From: an uncultured Arenicella sp.
Lineage (GTDB): Bacteria > Pseudomonadota > Gammaproteobacteria > Arenicellales > Arenicellaceae
Assembly (NCBI GenBank): GCA_947499305.1
Contig: CANMNN010000012.1
Coordinates: forward strand, 1 to 64,000
Direction: 5' to 3'
DNA length: 64,000 nt
Shown here: positions 53,298 to 62,301 of the stretch, piece after piece
Layout: each line of letters opens with the position of its first letter
How positions within the stretch are numbered: the first letter of the stretch is position 1
Notes under the pieces: generated by a model
The model's input: the letters and a program-made list of their open reading frames with translations, nothing else
What the model was told of the DNA's origin: nothing
The model's database searches: none
Made by a program: the position numbers and the translations under genes

Positions 53298-54908
53298 ATG
53301 ATACGTGTATCGAACGTGGCGAACGCCACAGGCAGTGTGGTTAGGGGCATTGCGTCGACAACCAATTCTTTCGCCAATAGCGCGATCCAGCGTCTGTGTG
53401 ACGTGACTTCCGCGACGCCACTAGATACTGTCTCGCGCAGTCATAGCCAGTCTTCATCGCCTTGTCGACACCTCGTGATTCTAGCGATCGTGGCTTCTTC
53501 AGTTTCCCTTGTTCTTCCGCATGGCGCGATTGCCCAAACCGACTTGACTTCGAGTCAAGGGTCGTCTTTGTATAAGCCTCGTGGGGAGGGCGAAAGCGAG
53601 TTTGATAATCGAAGCGAGGCCTACGTTAAAGACTGGCGCGAGGGATTACCGCGTGAGCAGTATGAAGATACAGAATTTGGCGGCCTAATGTACAACGAAG
53701 CAAGTACCCCAACTAAGCTTGAAGTTTTGCGGTTGCTTAGCAAAGACACCCCGTCGATGATGGTTTTCATGACTGCCATGTCAATGGGCTTGGACATCGA
53801 GACAGTGGCTCAGGCATCTGCTAAGTATCAGCCAGAGAAAAGTCGAGATCTCGCTGCATCGGCAGTTAATCTTCTACCAATATTAACCGAATCAACTAGC
53901 TACCTCTACTCAAGCTATGAGTTAGAAGATCTAGAGCGTGAAGAAGATAAACCCTATTCGGTAGAAAGAGTTGTTGAAAAGTTTTTTGAACAGCGTTTGG
54001 TTCTGCGACCCTACCCTGATTGGTTTGACGGGCAGTTCCACTTCTTGGCCTCAGCTGCAGAACTTAAGAAAATGCAAATTCCACAGAGGAATGTTCAGTG
54101 GTACCGATCAAAAAGTACCGAAGTTGATACCTCAAATCGCCCGATTTTTGTCTCCCTTTATGAATCATCAAGTTCAATATTGATTGATGGTGAGGAAAGA
54201 ATTGATAGGGCACTGAAAGAGAATCCCAACGCGTTATTGCCAGTTGTGTTTATCTTTAATCGATTGAACGAGCGTCCTATTGATGAGATGGGTTATCCGT
54301 TAACGATCAAAGGAATGCAGGCTGCTTATGTTGAAAAGAACTTAATGTTGACGCCTACTCCAGAATGGCAGTTGGGCGAATATCACATGTACGCTAGCCT
54401 GGACGAGTTTTACGAAATATTCAATATTCCTGAAGAGGATGATTTTGAACCAGAAGCATGGCAAAAGCTGCTAGAAGAGGCTGAGGATTACACGGTAACC
54501 GACACAGCATTCCTGTTGGTTGTGCTCGGAGCCCCAGAAGATGAAGACACAACAACAAAGCGTTCGCTCACAACTGAGCAACTGTACGCCGCGTGGGATG
54601 ACCCTCGAACAGAGTCTTCTTATCCTTATGTTGGGCCGTCTGATGGTCAGCCGGCTACATTAAAGAATTTGATGGGGCAAGGTTTGATTTTTAGTCGACC
54701 AGACCTTATCGCCGCATTGAACGCTTTGGGTGTGACTCAAGTACCTGTTGCGTTTTATTACTTAGATAGTTCGAGAGTAAAGCCTTACATTCGGGGCCCT
54801 AGATCGTTAATTCAATCAATCTTAGGTGTCATACCATCGAGTGGACCATTCGGAGGCGGCGGTGGAATCATATGCGCCTCTCCGCCGTGCACTGAAGAAG
54901 AACAATAA
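53298..54908 (+). CDS. Exported protein of unknown function, first gene of the exopolysaccharide operon
   Basis: A 536-residue protein with a long, positively charged N-terminus (about 55 residues) and a hydrophobic core VILAIVASSVSLVLPHGAIAQT, which should be a signal peptide. The mature part is acidic. Two copies of a module are visible: VEKFFEQRLVLRPYPDWFDG with QFHFLASAAELKKMQIP near residues 220-262, and AAYVEKNLMLTPTPEWQLGE with YHMYASLDEFYEIFNIP near 340-378. A third region (LLVVLGAPEDEDTTTK) repeats the following strand. The C-terminus has a Gly-rich stretch. I do not recognise the family. It is followed by the barrel gene after 17 bases, so a role in export or assembly of the polysaccharide is likely. 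Confidence 0.6.
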   Translation: MIRVSNVANATGSVVRGIASTTNSFANSAIQRLCDVTSATPLDTVSRSHSQSSSPCRHLVILAIVASSVSLVLPHGAIAQTDLTSSQGSSLYKPRGEGESEFDNRSEAYVKDWREGLPREQYEDTEFGGLMYNEASTPTKLEVLRLLSKDTPSMMVFMTAMSMGLDIETVAQASAKYQPEKSRDLAASAVNLLPILTESTSYLYSSYELEDLEREEDKPYSVERVVEKFFEQRLVLRPYPDWFDGQFHFLASAAELKKMQIPQRNVQWYRSKSTEVDTSNRPIFVSLYESSSSILIDGEERIDRALKENPNALLPVVFIFNRLNERPIDEMGYPLTIKGMQAAYVEKNLMLTPTPEWQLGEYHMYASLDEFYEIFNIPEEDDFEPEAWQKLLEEAEDYTVTDTAFLLVVLGAPEDEDTTTKRSLTTEQLYAAWDDPRTESSYPYVGPSDGQPATLKNLMGQGLIFSRPDLIAALNALGVTQVPVAFYYLDSSRVKPYIRGPRSLIQSILGVIPSSGPFGGGGGIICASPPCTEEEQ

Positions 54909-54925
54909 TAATCTGGCTTCGTTAG

Positions 54926-56344
54926 ATGCAGCCTTTTAGACTTGTTGGAGAGTCTTTAATTACTAAAATGATGATAAATAGAATTAAGGGTAAGTTAATT
55001 CTGGTTGGTCTCACCAGTGCCGTTGTCGCGGCGTCAGGAGCGTCGGCACAAGTTGCCGATCAGGGCTTGTCGCCTGCCTCAAATACCTATCGGTCATATC
55101 AAGATGCATCTTTGGCGCGAGACAGTGGCTTAAATCAGCCGCTGAATTTGCTCAATGATTTTTACCCGGCGATCACAGTTGAAATTAGCAGTCACGATAA
55201 TGTGCGCCGCAGGTCTGATTTTAATGAATCTGACATTCGTATCACCGCGTCTCCAAGTCTCGGTTATCGCACAAATATTGGGCGCCATAAATTTTACGCC
55301 GCTTATACCGGCACATACACATTCCATCAAGACCTAGAGCAAGAAAATGCTGAGTCAAATGCGGTGAGTGCTAAGTTGGGCTTAGACTTAACACGTCGCT
55401 GGGACCTTGATCTTTTTGCTAGCGTTGGCGAGAGCTTTGAAGAGCGAGGGATATCTGGTGGCAGGCAGTTTAACCAATTTTTAAACAATGGCATTGATTC
55501 TGGCCCAGAGCGTGTTGATTATCTAAGCTATGGCGCAGATCTGATTTTTGGCCGCAAAATTGGTGTGTTAACCGGTGTGCTTGGGTACGAATACACTGAA
55601 ACTGGGTTCAAATCAGATGATTTGTTCAACGGAAATGACTCAAGCAATCGAGATCGAGAGTCTGAATCCATTCATTTAGACTTGAATTGGCGATTTGCAA
55701 GTCAGACTTCGGTGTTTGGTCGCATTCAACAAACAGACACAGACTATGATCTTGCCAGACCTAATCTCGACAGTCGGCAAACCGATTACTTGGTTGGGCT
55801 GAGATTTAAACCGGCCAACGCCTTAAGCGGTGTTGCATCAGTGGGGCGAACCACGAGAGATTTTGATGATACAACTCGAGAGTCTTTTGATGGTAGCACC
55901 TATTACTTGAACTTAAATTACGCGATCAGACCATTCTCAACCTTGGAGTTGAGCGCCTCGCGCTTTGTTGAAGAGCCAGGTGATGAGAATGCGGATTTTT
56001 ATGAAAGCGAGTTTATTGGCGCGGCATGGCGCCACGGAATCACATCTCAAGTTGTTTTCAATAGCTATATAAAAGCAGTTGATGACGACTACAATATTGA
56101 TAGAGAAGATAAATTTATTGATTGGGGAGTGGGTCTAGACTACGTCTGGAGAAATTGGCTCACTGCGGGTATCTACTACGGTGATATCGAGCGTAGGTCC
56201 AATTTAGATGGTATTGACTACGATGATCGTTATTTCGGTATTCGACTGAGCTCTGATCTTAGATCATTGCTAGAAGGTCGAGGTAAAAAATATCGAGAAC
56301 CCGCGTCGTTCGACTATCCGAAAAAGACCGCACCTAGTCAGTAA
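54926..56344 (+). CDS. Outer-membrane beta-barrel protein of exopolysaccharide export (BBP2-like)
   Basis: A 472-residue protein. A signal peptide lies near residues 20-41 (ILVGLTSAVVAASGASAQV); the ATG at 54968 is an alternative start. After a short N-terminal linker (YRSYQDASLARDSG) the protein shows alternating beta strands such as YPAITVEISSHDNVRRRSD, KFYAAYTGTYTFHQDLEQE, WDLDLFASVGESFEERGISG and GLDYVWRNWLTAGIYYGDIERRS, typical of the 16-18 strand barrels (BBP2, EpsJ/VpsM-like) next to Wzc/Wza-type genes. It should pass polysaccharide across the outer membrane. The gene is followed by a 6+6 hairpin and the export protein gene. Confidence 0.75.
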   Translation: MQPFRLVGESLITKMMINRIKGKLILVGLTSAVVAASGASAQVADQGLSPASNTYRSYQDASLARDSGLNQPLNLLNDFYPAITVEISSHDNVRRRSDFNESDIRITASPSLGYRTNIGRHKFYAAYTGTYTFHQDLEQENAESNAVSAKLGLDLTRRWDLDLFASVGESFEERGISGGRQFNQFLNNGIDSGPERVDYLSYGADLIFGRKIGVLTGVLGYEYTETGFKSDDLFNGNDSSNRDRESESIHLDLNWRFASQTSVFGRIQQTDTDYDLARPNLDSRQTDYLVGLRFKPANALSGVASVGRTTRDFDDTTRESFDGSTYYLNLNYAIRPFSTLELSASRFVEEPGDENADFYESEFIGAAWRHGITSQVVFNSYIKAVDDDYNIDREDKFIDWGVGLDYVWRNWLTAGIYYGDIERRSNLDGIDYDDRYFGIRLSSDLRSLLEGRGKKYREPASFDYPKKTAPSQ

Positions 56345-56348
56345 GTTG

Positions 56349-56389
56349 ATCTCATATTAGTAATCTCGCATAGATTAGAATTGTGAGAT
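56349..56389. repeat. Nested inverted repeat between barrel and export protein genes
   Basis: Outer arms ATCTCA (56349-56354) and TGAGAT (56384-56389) enclose TAATCT (56361-56366) and AGATTA (56372-56377) with equal 6-base internal loops and a 5-base end loop. It is symmetrical and just after the stop. It has no U-tract, so mRNA processing or a protein site is as likely as termination. Confidence 0.5.
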
Positions 56390-56473
56390 AATACCGAGTG
56401 TAAGCGGTGCAGGGCATCGCGACTAGGGCAACCTAATTTATTGTTTTTCATGATTTTTTCAACTATTTAGTTG

Positions 56474-57976
56474 ATGATTTTCTCCGACAGGGATACTTCA
56501 AACATGCTGCCAGCAATACTAAGTTCGACAAAAGCGCCGTATTTACTCGCTAGAAGTACGTCGAGCCTACTAGCTTCTTTGAAAAAAGTTCATGCGATTG
56601 CTTTGACGGTTGCGTTGTTGTGCTTACCCTTCGTCGCCGAGTCTCAGCAAGCGAGAAGTGTGTCGGACTCTGAGGTTTCCAGTCTATTAAACGAAATAGA
56701 GTCTGCTAATCGTACTAGAGCTATCTACACGGCACGAGATAGGCGCAAAATTGCTGATATAAGCTTTGATAGTGCGTTCGATCTTGTTAAACGGTCTGGT
56801 AAATGGAGTACTGTTCGGTTTAAACAACCGGTTGTTCCTGCCTGGGTGAGCGCCGATTACGTAAAACTCTCCGGCCGAGTCGCGACAGTCAGAGCGAATC
56901 AATTAAATATGCGTCTTGGCGCATCGACAAGTTCACCTGTGCTTACTCAATTAGCAAACGGTTATCAGTCTCGAGTGCTGGCTCGAAAGAATGGGTTTCT
57001 AAAAATATTAGCTCCGTCTAGTGTTCCATTCGCTATTTTTGCGGGCTCGGAAGAACAAGCTAGTGCTTCACGTTTAACGAGTGCTCCGCGGGTGATTTCG
57101 TCGCCGGCGAGCGAGCGACCACTTGCTCAAAAACCTCCATTTACCCAAGCAGACGATTCGCGAGCGCAAACGGCACAAACTGGATCATCTGATCGAGCGT
57201 CTGAGCTACCTCAAGTTTTAGTAAGTAACGAATCACCTCAAAGCCTTCAAGAACGCTTACATATTATTGCGCCTGGCGATGCGATTTCGTTGTTAGTGTT
57301 TGGAGAACCAGATTTAAGCATTGAGAATTTACGGGTACCGCAAAGCGGCGCTGTATCGCTGCCCTTGATTGGCGCGACTTCAGTTGCTGGCAGAACAACT
57401 GCTGAAGTTGAGAAAGACGTAGTAGAGAGACTGTCTCAGGGCTATGTACGTAACCCACGTTTGTCAGTGACTATGTTCAGCTATCGCCCAGTGTTTATTC
57501 GAGGAGCAATTGAGCAAACAGGTTCTTTCCCGTTCAGTGAGGGCTTAACAATCGGTAAGGCGATTGCTTTAGCTGGAGGCAGTAAGAAGTCAGCAAAGCC
57601 AAACGGAGTGAGTATTCTGCGAGATGGCGATATTGTGTCTGAAGGTTTGTCAGTCGACAGTTTCTTAGAGGTTAAGTCGGGAGACGTAATCACAATTGCC
57701 GAGGAGAAGAGCTTTGATGAAGATGGTTCTAGCTACATCTATTTGCATGGAGAGGTCGCGTCTCCAGGTGAATATAAGTTTCGCTCTGGCCTAACTGTTG
57801 AAAAGGCGATTGTGCTTGCTGGCGGCTTTACTATCCGCGGTTCACGAAAGAAAATTTCAGTGACGCGTTACGCAGGTAAGGATGTAAACGAAGAGCCCGA
57901 AAGGCTTAAGAAGGTTAAGTTATTTACTGAAATCAAACCTGGCGATGTGATTAATGTAGGAGCTACTTGGTTTTGA
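56474..57976 (+). CDS. Polysaccharide export protein (Wza/OPX-like) with N-terminal SH3-like domains
   Basis: A 500-residue protein from the ATG at 56474. A hydrophobic signal (IALTVALLCLPFVAESQQ) ends near residue 60; no canonical lipobox is visible, unlike Wza. Residues 85-190 contain SH3b-like stretches (WSTVRFKQPVVPAWVSADYV, NQLNMRLGASTSSPVL) of the type that binds cell wall. Residues 255-340 form the Poly_export domain (IIAPGDAISLLVFGEPDL, GAVSLPLIG), and two SLBB segments follow (FIRGAIEQTGSFPFSEGLTI and YLHGEVASPGEYKFRSGLTV). It should form the periplasmic part of the exopolysaccharide channel. The last 10 bases overlap the Wzc-like gene. Confidence 0.82.
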   Translation: MIFSDRDTSNMLPAILSSTKAPYLLARSTSSLLASLKKVHAIALTVALLCLPFVAESQQARSVSDSEVSSLLNEIESANRTRAIYTARDRRKIADISFDSAFDLVKRSGKWSTVRFKQPVVPAWVSADYVKLSGRVATVRANQLNMRLGASTSSPVLTQLANGYQSRVLARKNGFLKILAPSSVPFAIFAGSEEQASASRLTSAPRVISSPASERPLAQKPPFTQADDSRAQTAQTGSSDRASELPQVLVSNESPQSLQERLHIIAPGDAISLLVFGEPDLSIENLRVPQSGAVSLPLIGATSVAGRTTAEVEKDVVERLSQGYVRNPRLSVTMFSYRPVFIRGAIEQTGSFPFSEGLTIGKAIALAGGSKKSAKPNGVSILRDGDIVSEGLSVDSFLEVKSGDVITIAEEKSFDEDGSSYIYLHGEVASPGEYKFRSGLTVEKAIVLAGGFTIRGSRKKISVTRYAGKDVNEEPERLKKVKLFTEIKPGDVINVGATWF

Positions 57977-60060
57977 ACGATTTGGGCGAACATAAATCGA
58001 ATTCAGCAGCTCATGGCTCTAACTCTGGCGCCGAAGAATCTGTTAAAGCGTGGTTTAACAAACCGGGCAGCGCGGTTTCACAAGCCGCTGCTCCATTGAG
58101 TGACTCTTTATCGGTAACGATCGGTGGCATCGTGCAAACCGCAAAAGATAATCGTCTTGCGATTATTCTAATTATGGTGCTTGGGTGTATTGGCGGCGTA
58201 TTGAAAGCGTTTTCTGAGACCCCTGTTTATAGAGCATCGCTAACTATGGCGGTTGAGCCAAGCTCTCGAAGCTCTCGCCAATCGTTGTTTGACCCATATG
58301 CCTATCGATTTTATGAAACTCAATATGAGTTGCTTAAGAGTCGCTCAGTCGCTGAGCGTGTGGTCGATGAGCTTGGTTTAGTTGAACGAGAATCTGTGCA
58401 GCGACTTTTGGTTCCGCCAAGCACACTGCGTTCACTTGCTTTGGAAGCTGAGAGAATAACTGGGCTTGATCTTATCGCCGATGCCTCTGTAGAAGGTGAG
58501 CCAAAACAACAATTGACCGAGCTACAAAAACGCACCAAGCGCCAGTGGTTAACGCAAGTGATCAAAGGTGGTGTGAGCGTCAGTGGCGGCGATAAAACTA
58601 ATTTAGTTAACGTCACATTTAATTCAATTAACCCTGAGTTTGCGGCTGAAATAGCTAATACTTTGGTGTCGGCTTACATCGACGAAGGTTTAGATTCACA
58701 ATTAAATCGCTCACAGCAAACTACTCGGTGGTTTGCGCAACGAATTCAAGATTTGCGAATTGCTTTAGATGAGTCTCAGGCCCGGCTACAGAAATTTTTA
58801 CTCGATGAGAACCTCCTTGATACTTCGCGCAACGAGCAGATCACTACTGCTGAACTTCAAAGCCTAAATGCTGAATTTATAACAGCTCGGGCTAGTTTAG
58901 ATGAAACCGCGAAGCGCTACGGGGCTCGTCATCCTAAACTTGAAGAAGCGCGTGCAGAATTCAATGCGGCCAAGTCACGTCTTGACCGAGCCTCTAGATC
59001 GCTGTCATCAAACCGAGAAAAGCAGGTAAAGCTTGAACTATTAGAGCGCGAGGTAAAGCGCAACACCGAATTTTACGAAGCATTTCTATCTAAGTTTAAG
59101 GAAGCTGATTTATCGTCATCTGGGACCCAAGTCGCGAGCGCACGAATAGTCGACCGCGCATTAGCTCCCGGTGCGCCTATATATCCTCAGAAGCAGCGAA
59201 TAATCTTGATGTGGACCATCGGCGGTTTATTGTTAGGCCTCGGCATTGCGTTTTTAAGAGAGCAGCTTGATAGCACGTTTAAGAGTGGCCGAATGGTCGA
59301 AGAAAAGCTGCAATTACCTCTGTTTGGCGTTGTTCAGTCTATGCCCGAAGAACTCGAAAATGTTGAGCAGTACTACATTGAAAATACGCGCTCTGTTTTT
59401 TCCGAAGCGATCAACCATATTCGCACCGGAGTTATGTACTCTGATGTGGATAATCCTCCCCATGTGCTTGTGGTTACCTCATCAGTACAGAGCGAAGGTA
59501 AAACCACCTTAGCGTCCAACTTGGCATTGTCTTACGCACAACTTGGAAGGACTTTATTGATTGACGCGGATCTGCGTCGCCCAAGAATTAAACATATTAT
59601 GGAGACCTCTGCGACAGCAGGATTAGTGGAGCTTGTAGCAGGTGTGGCAAATGTTCGACAGTCGATAGTTCAGAACCCGAATGAGAAGAATCTCTTTGTT
59701 TTGAACTCTGGTTCAACTCCTCCCAATCCACTGGAATTACTTGCTAGCGAGCGATTTAAGACGTTGTTGAATAAGCTCAAGAGCGAGTTCGATTACATCA
59801 TTATTGACACCGCGCCAGTGCTCCCCGCAAGTGATGCTGTGGTATTAGGGCGCCTTTGCGACGCCTTACTGATGGCGATTCAGTCGGATCGAACCACCCA
59901 TCACATGGCGCGCGACGCGATTCGACGATTGAATGCGAGCAATGTTTCAGTCGCTGGATTGATATTGACTCAAGCAAATATTAAGAAAGGTAATCCCTAT
60001 CAGTATGGCGGATACTATGGCTATGGCGCTTATGCCTATGTCGAAGACGAGAAAAAATAG
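57967..60060 (+). CDS. Polysaccharide co-polymerase / BY-kinase (Wzc-like)
   Basis: A 697-residue inner-membrane protein. The Wzz part has membrane segments near residues 58-76 (LAIILIMVLGCIGGVLKAF) and 410-430 (RIILMWTIGGLLLGLGIAF) with a coiled-coil periplasmic region between. The cytoplasmic kinase has Walker A SEGKTTLASNLALSYA near 509-524, Walker A' TLLIDADLRRPR, and YIIIDTAPVLPASDA (Walker B). The C-terminus is a tyrosine cluster (QYGGYYGYGAYAYVEDE) for autophosphorylation. It sets chain length and controls polymerisation and export with the Wza-like and barrel proteins. TTG at 57967 is the likely start, coupled to the previous gene. Confidence 0.88.
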   Translation: MVLNDLGEHKSNSAAHGSNSGAEESVKAWFNKPGSAVSQAAAPLSDSLSVTIGGIVQTAKDNRLAIILIMVLGCIGGVLKAFSETPVYRASLTMAVEPSSRSSRQSLFDPYAYRFYETQYELLKSRSVAERVVDELGLVERESVQRLLVPPSTLRSLALEAERITGLDLIADASVEGEPKQQLTELQKRTKRQWLTQVIKGGVSVSGGDKTNLVNVTFNSINPEFAAEIANTLVSAYIDEGLDSQLNRSQQTTRWFAQRIQDLRIALDESQARLQKFLLDENLLDTSRNEQITTAELQSLNAEFITARASLDETAKRYGARHPKLEEARAEFNAAKSRLDRASRSLSSNREKQVKLELLEREVKRNTEFYEAFLSKFKEADLSSSGTQVASARIVDRALAPGAPIYPQKQRIILMWTIGGLLLGLGIAFLREQLDSTFKSGRMVEEKLQLPLFGVVQSMPEELENVEQYYIENTRSVFSEAINHIRTGVMYSDVDNPPHVLVVTSSVQSEGKTTLASNLALSYAQLGRTLLIDADLRRPRIKHIMETSATAGLVELVAGVANVRQSIVQNPNEKNLFVLNSGSTPPNPLELLASERFKTLLNKLKSEFDYIIIDTAPVLPASDAVVLGRLCDALLMAIQSDRTTHHMARDAIRRLNASNVSVAGLILTQANIKKGNPYQYGGYYGYGAYAYVEDEKK

Positions 60061-60134
60061 CATTTGGCGCGCTTGATTCATAAGCCAAAAGGTAAGCAAG
60101 TTAGGTTCAAAAGGACTGTTTTAAAGAGGAGTTT

Positions 60135-60845
60135 ATGGTGAGCCATCAGCGCAGAGGTAAAAAGAGCCAGAAGCTAAAGGACGAGAGCAGCAATCAGTTT
60201 TCGGGCTTGGAGAGCCGTTCGTACAGTAGTGTAAACAGGTTAAAGTTGGTGGTCGCGTCTGCTGTGTTTTTTGCTTCCTCATGCTTTGCTTACGCATCAC
60301 TTGTGGGTTCAGTGTGTATCGATGCCGAGAGTCAATGCCTAAATGCCGAGCGAGGCTTTCTCTCGAAACTGTATTTTAGCGACAATAGCCTAAAGTACTC
60401 TAAGCTCAAGCGTGAAGTTTCTTCTGGGTCACAAAGTTTCGAGTTCATGGTTTGGGATCGTGAAAGAACGAGCCTTTCGAAGGCTCTATTGCCGATACAG
60501 CATCAGCGAATCAATCTGCAAACATTAAATGATGAGCTTTGGTTAGAACTAAATTACCTAAATCATAATGCGCGGGTAAGCCACTCGGAACGCTCTTGGG
60601 CCTTGAATAAGTCCGAGGAAGTTGTTGGTTGGAACCATGACCTAAGAGCAAGCCTTGTTCACCATTGTGTTAACGAGTTTGAATTTTATGGGCAAGTCAT
60701 CACATCATCGTGCATGGAAAATCTAATTCATTTACCTACGAACTGGAATCTTGGTCAAATGGCTAAGAAAGCAAAGCTAAGTGCAGAGCGAATAAAGAAT
60801 GCGAGGTCTGAGGCACTGAATAGTCGGGTTATCGAGAGGCATTAA
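60135..60845 (+). CDS. Unknown single-pass membrane protein of the exopolysaccharide operon
   Basis: A 236-residue protein with a good AGGAG ribosome site and a basic N-terminus (QRRGKKSQKLKDESS), followed by one hydrophobic segment near residues 37-60 (LKLVVASAVFFASSCFAYAS) and a hydrophilic, probably periplasmic, remainder with five cysteines (among them VCIDAESQC, HHCVNEFEF and SSCMEN). The body contains ERTSLSKALLPIQHQRINLQ, which recalls nothing known to me. Its stop overlaps the O-antigen ligase start by one base. A role as accessory or regulator of polymerisation is inferred from position alone. Confidence 0.55.
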   Translation: MVSHQRRGKKSQKLKDESSNQFSGLESRSYSSVNRLKLVVASAVFFASSCFAYASLVGSVCIDAESQCLNAERGFLSKLYFSDNSLKYSKLKREVSSGSQSFEFMVWDRERTSLSKALLPIQHQRINLQTLNDELWLELNYLNHNARVSHSERSWALNKSEEVVGWNHDLRASLVHHCVNEFEFYGQVITSSCMENLIHLPTNWNLGQMAKKAKLSAERIKNARSEALNSRVIERH

Positions 60846-62251
60846 TGTTAAGCATGACCACAGTTCGACATTCAGCGCAGAGTTTATTCGACCAAATTGT
60901 CTGGTTTGCATTTTTAGCATTGTTAGTTGTCATATCCTTTGTAAATGAAGTATTTAGTAGCAAGAGCTGGCTGATGATTGCTGGCGCTGTCTACCTTTTG
61001 TCGGCATTGACCGCATTGAATGCAATTCTCGGGGGGCGATGCAATTGGCTTGCATTGAATAAATCCAAGCCCGCATTGTTCGTGTTGCTGCTGATGCTGG
61101 CGGTACTCGTCGGGCAAATACACATATCTTTACCAAGCAATACTGATTGGTTGTTGAAGATCGATCGAAGTCAGCCTACTCCCGATTGGTTTGCTCCGAT
61201 TGCTAGATGGAGCGTGGTCCCTGAAAAAACTCGCTGGTTATTAAGTAGTGAATTGATGGTTTTTTTCGGGTTTTGTTTGTCGATTGCGCTGCTGAGTACC
61301 CGACAGCGACTGAAGCAGCTTCTCTTTGTGATGATGATGGTCGGCTTGTTTCATGCGTTGATTGGTATATTTGCCAAATTCGGATCAATGCACTTGGTTG
61401 ATACAAAACAGCTTGATGGGCACTTTGATGCAGCTCGCGCATGGTTTGTTAATCGAAATCATTTTGCGGCCTTTATGAGTCTCTGCATGACCGGTGCAAT
61501 AACGTTCCAAATCAAACAGGTTATAGATCAGGCAGCTCTTTCGCCGTTTCGAGTCTTACTCAAACAGCTCAGCGGTGCTCAATTAGTCTATCTAGTGGCA
61601 TTGGTGATAGGGATTGCCGCCATTGTGCTGTCACAGTCTCGTGCAGCTTTTGCTGGGTTATTCTTGTCGATTATTGTGATGCTTTTGTTTGTAGGTAAGT
61701 ATGTATTTAAACCTACCTCCAGCTCAAGGTGGACGTTCTTATTGCCTATTTTAATTGTTGTTTCTTGTTCACTTCTATACTTTGGCGCTGACTTGCTTGA
61801 GCGGTTTGGCTCAGGTTCTTATTTAGGTGAACGCTTAGCGCAATGGAAGCTTACCTGGGTCGCTATCGAGCAGTCTCCGTTGTTGGGATTTGGTGGAAAT
61901 AGCTATGCTGACGTGTTTCAAATACTACGTGGTGACGACGAACTAAGACAGGTTGTATATAACCAGGCTCACAATGATTATCTTCATATTTGGCTCGAGC
62001 AGGGTGCTCTGGGCTTATTGCTATGGCTAAGCTTGTTGTTCATGGTACTTCGGTCATCATATCTGACGTTAAAAACAACTCGAAGTCGATTGGTATCAGC
62101 AACAATGTTTGCGGTTTTGGTCTCGTTGTTTTGTGCTTTGATTCAGTCAATGGTCGATTTCAATTTGCAAATCATTAACATTCGGTTCTACTTTTTTGTA
62201 ATAATGTCTTTGGCATTTTCGGTGCCTATGATTAAGCATCGAACTCGGTAG
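60845..62251 (+). CDS. O-antigen ligase / polymerase (Wzy_C family)
   Basis: A 468-residue integral membrane protein with about 11 hydrophobic segments. The central long loop contains ARAWFVNRNHFAAFMSL followed by SQSRAAFAGLFLSIIVML, the Wzy_C domain pattern (N-x-x-x-F and S-R-x-x), and the large periplasmic part has LLGFGGNSYADVFQI and NQAHNDYLHIWLEQGALGLLLWLSLL, the 'aHNdylh...e.G..gl' hallmark of WaaL/Wzy/EpsE-like proteins. It polymerises or ligates glycan repeat units at the periplasmic face. Start overlaps the previous stop (TAATG). Confidence 0.85.
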   Translation: MLSMTTVRHSAQSLFDQIVWFAFLALLVVISFVNEVFSSKSWLMIAGAVYLLSALTALNAILGGRCNWLALNKSKPALFVLLLMLAVLVGQIHISLPSNTDWLLKIDRSQPTPDWFAPIARWSVVPEKTRWLLSSELMVFFGFCLSIALLSTRQRLKQLLFVMMMVGLFHALIGIFAKFGSMHLVDTKQLDGHFDAARAWFVNRNHFAAFMSLCMTGAITFQIKQVIDQAALSPFRVLLKQLSGAQLVYLVALVIGIAAIVLSQSRAAFAGLFLSIIVMLLFVGKYVFKPTSSSRWTFLLPILIVVSCSLLYFGADLLERFGSGSYLGERLAQWKLTWVAIEQSPLLGFGGNSYADVFQILRGDDELRQVVYNQAHNDYLHIWLEQGALGLLLWLSLLFMVLRSSYLTLKTTRSRLVSATMFAVLVSLFCALIQSMVDFNLQIINIRFYFFVIMSLAFSVPMIKHRTR

Positions 62252-62301
62252 TACTTACTACCTAACGAATTTATTTGAAAGTAGCTTTTACGAGAACACG
62301 C

